Shown piece by piece: positions 25,301-37,300 of a stretch of DNA of 64,000 bases. Within the stretch, counting starts at the first letter, position 1. Each line of letters starts with the position of its first letter. Under the pieces are notes generated by a model that saw nothing but the letters and a program-made list of their open reading frames with translations, ran no database searches and had not been told where the DNA came from. The position numbers and the translations under genes were made by a program. This DNA is from Pyrocephalus nanus (lineage: Eukaryota; Chordata; Aves; Passeriformes; Tyrannidae). The stretch lies in the NCBI GenBank assembly GCA_038380795.1, contig CM076276.1:16346001-16410000 (forward strand), in the 5' to 3' direction.

Positions 25301-28300
25301 CTGATGACTTCAAATTTGGGAAAATTCTGGGTGAAGGATCTTTCTCAACGGTAACTTTACTTTTTATAAGAGGTGCCTAATATCTTAGATAAACTTCAGG
25401 ATTTGTTGTGTGTGTAAGATTGCTGAGATTTAAATCTGGAAAGAACAGCTTGAAGAGTAAATGAATGGGACATAGTGGTTTTAAGGTGAACTGTTAAAAT
25501 AGTGTTGCACTAAATATGGGTGCTGATTTTTTCCAAGCACCTTCTAAATTCATAAAAGTTCCATTTTATCCTAATGTCCTAACGCTTGGATTTTCAGTCA
25601 ACATTGCTTTCTAATGTAAGTGTGAAAGCATAATAGCTTACGTTTAAAGCTTATGGTATTGTGGTAGTTTTAATCTAGGCCTTCCTTGGTGACCAGTTTG
25701 TAACCAAGGAAGGGGCAGTGTTCCCAGTATTCCATATGATTTTTACGTAAATCGGGGTATAAATAAGAAGGGAGGAGAGGCCTTCACTCTCTTCTCTTTC
25801 GGCGAGGTTTGGGAACAGTGAGTCCTTGTGTTGGTCTTGCTTATCTAAGGCTGAGGCCTGCAGCGACCGCTGGCCTGGCACATGGAGGTTTGGAGAGTCA
25901 TGTCTGCCAATTCCGCTTTTCTAAGGGACGTGGTGAGATTTGTTTTACTAGTTATTTTGCTAGTTCTCGAGTTTGATTGTGTATATCTGTTCGCTGTCCC
26001 TTTTTGTCCCCTTTTGTCCCTTTTTTCCCCTTTCCCTATCCCTTCGGAGGGTGTTTGGTTTCCCTTTTGCTGTGTACATAGCATCTTAACTTCATAAAAC
26101 TGTAATATACATAAAATACATATTTTTATATAACTAGCTTGATTTTGGGTTCTTCAATTTACATAGTTTTTTTTTCCTTTGCCCTGGGGGAAGAAGGGAG
26201 GGGAAAGGGCGGAGCTGCTACTGTGGGTTCGGGCATTTGGCAGGGAGCCAGGTCTGAACCATCACAGGTATAAAGGATTGGAACTGGTCTAGGAGCTTGT
26301 CTTGGTAAGAACTATGCAATTAGTATAAAGTTGAGATTCTAGCAGGGTGTTGAAATGGATATAAACTTACAGTGGGAAAGTCTGAAAACTTTAGTCATTT
26401 GTTGTTACAAGATTATTGCATGCATTCATGCAAAGGGACTTTTCCGATTGTCTTTGGAGTTGCCTTTTATAAATTTCTTTCTTGAAAATGAGCTTTAATT
26501 TGTGTTCCCCCAAAATCTTTTCTTTAAAAATATAAACCTGCTTGCCTGAAATTTCATCTCCTGCTTCTACTAATTGGAAATCTGCCATTCCCTTTATTTA
26601 AATCTTCTTAACACACTGTAAATAGTTAAAAGTTCTGTCTGACTTTTTACTTTTGATCTCTCAGATAATTTTTACCTTTCAATCTTTGCCATTTATGTTA
26701 AGGAAAGTACTGTGAAAATTAGATTTTTATAAATATTCCTCACCCTTTTTGAAGATTTGGTAATTTACTGTGACTTACGTTACAATTTTCAGAATTCTTC
26801 TGGGGAAAAAAAATAAATCAGTGTTTACCCTCTCAGGTGTGTCTTTTAGCAAAACAAGCATTGCTATGCTGAACTGAATTTCCGTAGAAGTCTTGCTGAA
26901 ACCAGCATAATAAGAACACATGCTTAAACATTTTGTTGTGTTCTAAATACCTAGTGGAAGATCAAAATCAGTGTTAGTGTATGTCTTTAATGACCAGTTA
27001 CAATACGTTTTTTCTCTTCTGGCAACAGGTCGTCTTGGCTCGAGAATTGGCAAGTTCTAGAGAGTATGCCAGTAAGTATTGGCTCCTTTACCATGAACTT
27101 TTAGAAAATTTGACATTAACTTAGTCCTGTTACAAAACACCTGTTGAAAAAAACAGAATTAGTGGTTTTATGATAATTTTATCAAACCAAAAAGCCCCAG
27201 AACAAATTACTTAAATACGCTTCATTTGATTGTACCTATTCTATTTTCACTCTCTTTTTTTTCATTAAGTTAAAATTCTAGAAAAACGTCATATCATAAA
27301 AGAGAACAAGGTGCCATATGTGACACGAGAGAGAGATGTAATGTCCCGTCTGGATCACCCTTTTTTTGTGAAACTCTACTTCACCTTTCAGGATGATGAA
27401 AAGCTATGTATCCTTTGTGTTCTAAAACTTGCTGTAACACTTTCTTGAAAGGAACCCAGTTTTGGTTCCTTTGAAACATGGTCTAGCAGGAATGATGAAA
27501 ATAACTTCAGGTACTTAAAATAGCCTAATGTATGTGCTGCAATTTTTGCAGTCATGCTTTTAACAGAAATTAAGCAGATGGAATGAGCGGTTCCCCTCAA
27601 AGAGAAGAGTGGGTGTCTTGTGGGACAAGGGAGAGCAATAATACAAATTGTCAGCGTGGTAAATGTTGAAGGGTGACTTGCAACAATTCTGGTTGAAAGT
27701 AATTTAAAAATACTAAATTGGGGTGGTGTATGAGAAGTGTGTGAGAAGTGTTTTATTTGTGATATGTATAGTAAAACACCACAATTCCAGTATTTAACAG
27801 GAGTAGCCAGCTATATTTACTTTTTTTTTTTTTTTTTTTCAGTTAGAGCTATAATTAAAATTTTTCTTCTGTAAAAATGCTTACAGAATAATCTGAATCT
27901 TCTGTTTGGGCTTCTGTTTCACACGCTCTCTCTCTAGCAGTAATTGCAAAGTACAGTTTTGTCCTCGAAGCTCGTTGGTTGGAAGTTGGCTTTATTTTTT
28001 TCCTTGTGAAGGAAGCGTTAATTATGTGAACTTCCTCCTAAACTTCCTGCTTCCCATTGGCTCTGTGAAGGATAAAGGGATAGATCAGTCTATATTTAGG
28101 GTCAGTAAGTAGTTGTGATTTTCCCAGAGGCTACGGACGGTGCTCACAGGCCCTAGAGTTCATGCAGCATACATTAGAAGAGCTCACAGGGGCTCTTTGT
28201 AGTGGAAGCACTTGCTCTGGTACTTCTCAGGTGAGGGGGCAATTTTAAACTTATATCAGTTTTTACTGTAAATGATTCTCTTTGAGGACAATTATGTATA

Positions 28301-31300
28301 CCATTGAAATTAATTAGTTTGGTCTCAGTCTGAAAAAAACAACAAAGTTACTGCTTTATGTAGTCTTTGCTGTATTGGGACCTGTGTACTAGGTTGTTAA
28401 TGTATTTAAGTATTTATTTTGGGCTGCTGCCATGTAAAGTTTCAAATCAACCAACTTCCTCCCTCCTGTTCATGTATTTTTAGTATTATTCTTTCTTTGG
28501 AATGGGATGTGGGGATTTTTGTTTTAGAATGGCTTAGAGATAGACCTTAACTCCTTACATGCAGATTTTGGGCTTAGCTATGCCAAAAACGGAGAGCTGC
28601 TAAAGTATATACGCAAAATTGGTTCATTTGATGAGACCTGTACCAGGTTTTATACTGCTGAAATTGTATCAGCCCTGGAGTATTTGCATGGGAAAGGAAT
28701 AATTCACAGGTAATACAAAGTTGAGACCAACATGCAGTTGATTATGTTTTTTTCTGGAAACATTCTTTTTGAAGTTTAAAGCAAAGGTGAATTTTGTGGA
28801 AACCTAATGAACACATAGTAGTATTTGTTCAGCACTGGTATTGTTAACATCAGTAGCTAAACATAAAAAACTTGAGGAGGAGAGGAGGAGGAGAGCCAAT
28901 CTCTGTTCTTATACAAACTGTTGTAGCAGGAAGAAGTAAGAAAACCTTTTGGTCTAGAATTAACATTATCAAAAGCTTGTCTTTCAAGCTTGATCAGTTA
29001 GTCTAAAAACAGAAACTGACCTTTTGTTTAACTACGCTTTTTTTCCTGTGCTGTTATGTAGCAAAGATAACTAGAATTTTTCTGGTGTGCGATTTAGTGT
29101 GGACTATGTAATCAAGAAAAGTAAAATTAATCTATATCAGTTTTCACTGGGTGAACAGTTTCCACAAAGCTGAACAATAATTAGGTAAATGGTGAAATCT
29201 AGCAAAGTTTCTAGTAGTACTTTCACAGTTGTTCTGGGTGTAATTGTATTCTTCGGATAATCATGTTTTTTCATTCGTGTGTATTAAATAAATTAAGGTT
29301 TTAAGTGCTAAACATCTGAGCTGCAGATCTTCATTTTGGGTAAGGAATCTATTGTGCCTGTACGTTACCAAGCAGTTGTCGTGAAACAGTAAATGCTAGT
29401 TGGCAGAAAGCTAGCTGATTGTAATTCTGATAGCATTACTTCTTTCAGTTACATTTAAAAGGAAAAAGTGTTTTTCTAATACTTTTTTGTGCAATAATTT
29501 GGAATAGAATCTAAGGGGGATGGATGTGGAGAGTATAAAAGCATAAGATTTTCCACAGGGGTGAAAAAATGTTCAAGAACTGCCAGTTTTATTCAATTTT
29601 ACAGTCCATGTTTTAGGCTGAGAGAAGGCTTATAAAATTAATGCAGCATGATTGTCAGTGTTACTAAGCCTATATTGGAAATGTTATGTTACAGAAGAGC
29701 TGTTTTATACTTGTCTTCATATGAAGGCCCTTATGAGAAGCTCAAAAGAAAATAGTGTGATTGTGCAATTAGAGAACTTAGTATGTATAAGGCCACAGCT
29801 CTAGCAGTGCCTGAAAGCTCTTGGGATTTTCTGCTGCCTAAAGAAATAGGACATGAGACAGAACCAGTTTCAGATGTCAGGCTACTCTGGAAATGTTATT
29901 ACAGATATATGTCTGTGTTTCTAGATATATAGCTATAAATCCATAATACAGTATTAATGTAGGTGTATAATATAAACACTGTGTATATGTGTGTATAGAG
30001 TACAATATGTCTACATACAAATGTATATATAAAAAAGCCTCACATAGAACTGTTAAAAGGGTCCATTCCATTCACGTACTTTCTATGTCTCTCTGAGAGA
30101 GACATAGCATGTACAACCCATGCTTTTCCGTAATAGGGGGCTGCAGTCTGATGAAAATAATGCTGCACAGTGGTTGATTGAAACAGCTTTGAATTTGCAC
30201 TGGTTTTTTCTTACCAGTCAACCAAAACAACTCCCATTACCCTAGATTTCTTTATGAGCATTCAGAGATGCTTAGGAGGGGGAAATATGTCATCTTTTCA
30301 GATGAGGAAACTTTGTGCAAAGAAATACCATATCAGTGTCACCTGATGCTCTTTATTTTGTTGCTAACAGGCTTCTTGACATCTAACTCTATATTGCTAT
30401 CTATTGTGTTTGTGATACTGTGAGGTTTGGTTTTATTCAGAATGGTGGCAGTGTTCGTGCAAATGGTAGGTGTAGGTTTGAAAGACAGATTATATGTGGA
30501 GATGGTCTACAGTTCTTACTGTAGACCTGGAGTAGTAGTCTGGACATTTAGCTGGGGCTGGGTTTGCCACTGTTTGACTAAGTGGAGTTTTGCACCAAGG
30601 AAACAGGCCTAGAAGATCTTAATGCCATATCAGTCTGTTAGGTGTTATTTAAATTAAGGCTTTGGAGTGAAAGAGCTTGGGGTTTTGTGTGGGTTTTTGT
30701 GGGGTGAGATTTTTGTTGGGATTTGTTGGGAGGTGGATTTTTGTTTGTTTGTTTGGGGGGGATTGTTTTGAGGGTTTTCTTGGGGTTTTTTTTTTTTTCA
30801 TTTCTGTTGAGATGCACAGTTGTGTAGTTTTGAGACAATTAATTATGTAAGGTCTTTTTAGAAAAAATGTTAATTAAGGGACTTATCAAAATGTGATAGT
30901 CTGCAGGTTGACAGCTACAAGTTAGAGGAAAGTTGTCACAACAATGTTTATAGAATGTCTGCATCATTTATGATAACATTGTGTACCTAAGTCACTAGAC
31001 AGTTTTGCAGCTTTCATTTGCATGGTGTTTGAACATATAAATCTGTCTTTTCCAGGGACCTTAAGCCAGAGAACATCTTATTAAATGAAGACATGCACAT
31101 TCAAATAACAGACTTCGGAACAGCAAAAGTATTATCTGCAGATAGCAGACAAGGTATGCCATCGTTTATTTCATTATGTAACACAGGTAATTATAGCCAG
31201 TGGTCCTTTGAAAATGCACATATGTTGTATTTACCAAATTGTAACTTTCAAATATCATTAACTTCATCTAAATCACTGAGAGATCTTGGAACAGTTTTGA

Positions 31301-34300
31301 GTGTCACTGCTTGGATTATGTCACAAAAGGTAATATTTGGTGTAGTGTTATAGCCAGCTGAGTCACCAAATATAGTGGGAAGTCAAACTACTTCAAATTA
31401 CTTAGTTTTCATTTGCAAGACAAGAATACAAACAGAGGTACTGTGGTAAGTTTTTACTCTGCTTCTTTAACTCCACATTTGTGCAACTCTGATAGCCACT
31501 GAAAGTTACAGAATTCTTGTGTCACTAGTTGTTAGTAATAACCTGTAAAAAGATGCTGCAAACAATGCCTGAAAAAAGCACTAAGCTGAACTGAATTTGA
31601 TAACTTTTTTTTCTTTAATGTAGTAAGCCTGTGTTGGTAGATTTTATAACTGACCAAGTACCTAAATGCCCAACTTCTTGAACCACATAGGTATCACTGA
31701 CACTGAGTTGTTTCTTCCAAGCAGGTTGTGTGGATTAGTAGAGATATTAAATTCCCATAGATACTTGGTAGCTTTATGTAATTTGCAAGGTATTGCCTTT
31801 GCAGGTTTCTTTAATTGGGTCGGTAGAGGGGAGGAAGAGAAAGATTGGCTTATCCATAAGTATGTTTTTGGCTTATTTCTTTCTGTTTCCTTATCAGCGC
31901 GGGCAAACTCATTTGTAGGGACAGCACAATATGTTTCTCCAGAACTGCTGACAGAGAAATCTGCCTGTAAAAGGTGAGGACTCTACATTTCAGAACTTCA
32001 CTGACTCTGTCAGGATACTGTTAAATGGGGAGGAGTGGATAAATCAAGCAAGAAAGCTTAGTATTGTAAAGAAATAAGATGCTTGCGTATAAAGTTTTTT
32101 TTAAGAGAGTTTGAAAATTTTTTTTCTTAACAAGTATTGCTTTTTGTCTTAGTGCTGATTTCCTCAATTCGTCTACCTTCTGGAGTTCTACAAACAGGAT
32201 TAGGTGTTGTTCAAGGTGTATAATATGAAGTTGGATTTCTTACCCATAAATATATCAATTTTTTCTGTTATCCAAATAATATAATTATTTTAATTCTGTT
32301 TTATATAAGCTTGCTCAAATAATGGTATTTCCTGCTGTAGTAGCAACCAATGTCACATGCTGTCAGTTAGGGGAAAGGCTGCAGCTTTCTTTGACTTGTA
32401 TTTAGATCAACTTGCAGTTATTTTTGCTAAGCTGTACTTGAGGTTTGCAATGTTTTAAAGCTCATCTCTGTGCCTGGTATGAGTGATGCCCTTAAGAAAT
32501 CTCTTAACTCATTAAAACTGCTTGTTGATGGTAACCTACTGAATGTGTAGCTCTGTTTTATTACGATGATGGAAGAGTAAGTTAATCGCTCAAAAGTCAT
32601 AGGGGTAAAAAAGAACTCTTATAGGAATAACTCTAGTAATTTTTGCTGGCATTTCTTGAAATGATAGAAATACCATCAGACTTTCCACATTTTGCTTACA
32701 GTAGAGAGGTTTTAACTGTTTTGGCTGATGGAAAGACTTCATCAGGTCTTTCATCTCCATTTAGAAGTTGCATAATGCCTCATCTGTAATTTGAGTAGTT
32801 TTTAGTCTTTGGTAGTATTTTAGTCTTCCATGAGAATTTTGAAACTTTTATCAAATCTGTGTATAGCTTTCCTTGAAGTACAGTAAGTTTAAAGTTCTAT
32901 TCCAGGCCAACACATTAAAACTTAACTTTCCCTCACCCACATACCATATAGTCTGCCTTTTTGTTTGTGTCTTAAGAAGAGCTTCAAGTGAAAAATCTGT
33001 ATTGTTTTGTTCTGTTTTTTGTTGTTGTTGTTGTTTTTGGTATAAAATACTTGGAGGAGAGGATTTTAATTCTCTAGATGGGGCATATATTGCATTAATT
33101 TGGATGCATCTTTGAATTGTCATAGTGGATAAATCAGTTTTCTTTTCAGACTCATACCCATTATTTTGCCAGAGAATTCAATTGTCTTGCATGTGTCCTT
33201 GTAGTCAGTTGTTGTGGATTACTGTTTAGTTTTTTTTCTTAAACAAAGTTGTGTTGCTAGCCTAATCTTCTGTCAAGGGCTAAAGTCAGAATAGTACAGA
33301 AATTATACAGAACAAGTTTGTCCTCTGGGTTTGTGCTATGTTTTAAGTAGCAGAAGGTTAAGAATTTTGCTTTTTAAATGACAGTTTAAAGACTTCTGTT
33401 ATGAAAAGAGCTTTGTTTCTTCCTCTTTCTTTTGAAGCTCTGACCTCTGGGCTCTGGGATGTATAATATATCAACTTGTAGCTGGATTGCCTCCATTTAG
33501 AGCCGGGTAAGAGATTTAAGCTAATTCTTTACACGTGGATCATAAATACAGTGACTTGATTTTGATTTTTACCTTACTACCAGTTCTGAAGTACAACTTT
33601 GCATGATGCAATGTTGATGGTAATGTCATACCTGCTATTATTTGTTCTTTTTGATTCCTTGAAGTTGCTTAGACAGCTATAACTAGAGTTCCTGAGAGAC
33701 ATTCCTTAAGTTATCCTAGAATTTCACATGTAATTTGTACCATAGAGATAACTTTATTTGTGAAGAGGGTATAAGGCATCTCCGCATCATTTGAACTTTT
33801 CTTGTTATTGCTCAAGTACCTGGTGTTTACAGGATCATAGATACTTGTACTCCTTCTTCTAGGAAGATTTATGGTTTTCTGTTTAATATTTGTCCGGGTT
33901 ATGCAGGCTAAGGTGAAAGAACCATGGAAAACTAATAACAAGAGTCAATATTTTTCTCTTTTGCAGAAATGAATACCTTATATTCCAGAAGATAATAAAG
34001 TTGGAATATGACTTTCCAGAAAAATTTTTTCCCAAGGCGAAAGACCTTGTTGAAAAGCTATTGGTAAATATTTGCTGCTGTTAAATCACTTGATGACACT
34101 GGAAACATTCAGCTTATATTCAGAAGCATTTCTGAAAGATTCTATGCACTCTATTGCAAACCTTATTTTAAGAAGGGCTGTGAGCATTATTGACTGTAGG
34201 GGGGTGTCTTGAGAAATCAACATCTGTTATTAAACAGCATTGAATTTCAATTATTATTTTTTTTAAATCTGAATTCTAAAATGTGGACAAGGAATGTCTC

Positions 34301-37300
34301 TGAATGGAAGCAAGTGATTCTAGACACTGTGCATAACACACAGACATAAAGATGCAAATACTCAAGATTATATGGTTCTCAGATTAATTCTTTTTGAGCT
34401 TTATAATGGATCATTTATTTGAAAACAGTCTTCTATACATCACAGGCAGATATATTCATTACAATGTAAGTCCACTTACCTTGGCATTAGCATGCACTTT
34501 AACACATCTCAGTTGTATCAACCTAAGAATTACTGTTCATATGGAGGTTTGACAAGGAGGAAGAGAAAGTAATTCTATCCCATGAGTCAGATCATAGGCA
34601 TGACACTAAAGTGAATAGGCAGAGAACATTTTGGGTGGTATAAGCTTTTTCAAATTCAATAGTCTAGCATATTAGCAGGGGATGAGGAGGAAATGCTTAT
34701 CTTTGTGGATGATGATGGGTACAACCTAAAGGGCCTAGCAGTTCATTCCTGTGTCCAAGGCCAGCGCTATGGCCAAAGCAACTGCCTGCTGAATGGTGAA
34801 GTCGAGGTTGTATTAACGTCCTGAGAACTGTGTCATTTTAGGATGCTTGAGAGGCTGATATTTGACACTAACTACAGCTTCCACAGGCTCTTGCATCACT
34901 AGAATGTGATGGTGGACTACACTTAAATGAGACGTTCCATCAGGCCTTCTCTATATGTTTGCTTCTGTCTTTATGAAAAATCAAAGCCAAAAAATTGTAT
35001 GAACCGAAAGAAGTGCTCCTTCCCTTAGATCTGTGAGCTGGTTTAATACAAAATGTTGCTGACATGACATGCTGACAAATAACATCTTTTATTATAAGCA
35101 GTCTCCTTGTATTATTTATAGGTATGCTTACGACAGTGAGACCAACTGGTTTTAAGTTTTCACACGCTGCTGTGCAAATGTGAATGGTGCTTGCCCCTTG
35201 TCATTATTTTATGCAGGGTAACTTAATTTTGGTTTGCTCAGGTTCTAGATGCTACCAACAGATTAGGTTGTGAAGAAATGGGAGGATATGGACCTCTTAA
35301 GGCTCATCCCTTCTTCGAATCCATTGTGTGGGAGAACCTACATCTTCAGACACCCCCTAAACTTACAGCGTATTTACCTGCTATGTCAGAGGATGATGAA
35401 GACTGTTACGGAAATGTATGTTTTTCTGTACATATATTCAGCTCCGATGCTGCCTGAGACTTTCATTAAGGCATAATTATTGAATATTAAATATTTTTAC
35501 TGAAACTACTGATTAGTTATGTTTTAATGAAGACTTTAATTATTAATCTAATATAAAATTGCTGGGTAAAATTTTAAGTCAGCATTATTTTGTTATAAGA
35601 GCAAGTGTTTTGAAAAAATACTGGTTGGCTTGCTTTTGATCAATCATACTTTTTTGCATAAGTGCCTGTTCATCTATAGAGAATAGACTTTTTGCCCAAA
35701 AGCAAAATAAACAAAAATATGCTTAAATTAAAAACCAGAATTTAATGCAAAACATTTGATTACTTTGTTTTGTTTCCTCCTTTAGTACGACAATCTCCTG
35801 AGTCAGTTTGGTTGCATGCAAGTTTCTAGTTCTGCCTCTTCCCATTCACTGACTGTCCCAGAGACAAGTACACCACAGACATCAGGAGGAAATATTGAAC
35901 AGTATATTCATGATCTTGACAACAATTCCTTTGAGCTGGACTTACAGTTTTCTGAAGATGAGAAGAGGTTACTTCTGGCAAAACAAGCTGGTGGAAATCC
36001 TTGGTAGGATCTTAAAATGTTGCTCGTCTGTTACTTGCACAGCAATAAAGAATCTTGAAAAAGAAGGGATTTTGATTTAAATTAATATTTGTCAATCTTA
36101 GTATGTTCAAACAATTAGCAACTACATTTTTCTTGACTTCTGTTTTTAAAGCAATAGCAGCAAAACCCTACTACTATATTTCTAAAATGTACCAGATCTA
36201 GAAGATGGCATAGAGTGTGTTTATAAGATAGGCAGAATGACATTATGCAGTGCTGAGGAGTCTTTGCTCTGCAGTCGTAGAACTAGAAAAGGTTCCTCCT
36301 TTCTTACTGATGCTTAAAGTTGTTGGGTTTTTATGCATGTAATATTCTGTTGACATCTAACCAAAATATTTCCAGACTATGTAACTGATAGCATTTATTT
36401 GCATGGTTTAGAGAAGTTTCTTATGTGTGATTGTGATTTTTTAAAATTTTTTTCTCTACCCCTGTCAGGAATTAGAAAGAACTCCTTGGCCTGGAATGAG
36501 GAAGAGTACAAAACTCATCTAGTAAAGTTGCTCAGGAATCTTTGGTGGAAAAGGAGACTCTAGGGAGTGACACGGAAAACTGCTTGATATTAATAATAGC
36601 TGTTCTATGAAAGAATTACTTCTGGAGTAATAGTTATTTTTCTTTTTTTAAGGCATCAGTTTGTAGAAAATAACTTAATCCTGAAAATGGGTCCGGTGGA
36701 CAAAAGAAAGGTAAGGGTTTTTTTTTAAATTTCCTATAACAAGATTCAGCTGTTGCATTTTTTGTGCAGTCGCAGCATAAATAAGGAACCTGTTTTAAAG
36801 CTTACTCGTTGAACTTATTTATAAGTGGCAAATTGTTTATTTTTAAGACTTCTGTGTTTTCTTGTCAGTAGATTGTTTTTTCCTAATTTTATGATGTGCT
36901 TTTGGTTTCTTGGAAAAGCTAAAAGTAAAGCTGCCAATGATGCTTTCATTTTGAGATTGTATTAAATGAGTTTTTGCTCCCCCTCCTCTTCCCAATCTGA
37001 TATAGCCCACTAAACACTTTGTCTTGATGCATGTCTGAATGTGGTTTGAGCCACAAATACCAAAAAAATTAAATACAAGCTCATGTTGTTCTTAAATGTG
37101 GTGTTTTTCCTGGATCCGACTTAGTGCCTTTATTCTGAGAGGGGCAGAGGTGGCATTAGAACAGCTTTGAGTATTACCTTTCAATATTGTACATGTGAGC
37201 AAGGATAGTCTGCATCAACTTTCCAGGAAAGAAGGTTCTCTTGTTTGTACCTGCTTGTTTGTAAAAAACCACAACTGTTGGTTTCTGTGCTGGAATCTTT

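Noticed and set aside
25882..26097. 71-codon frame with a hydrophobic segment
   Set aside because: It lies wholly inside the solo LTR.
31154..31353. Open read-through of PDPK1 exon 6 into intron 6
   Set aside because: A clear GTATGC donor and the exact in-phase join to exon 7 explain the exon end. The extra frame would cut the kinase domain short and looks like chance.
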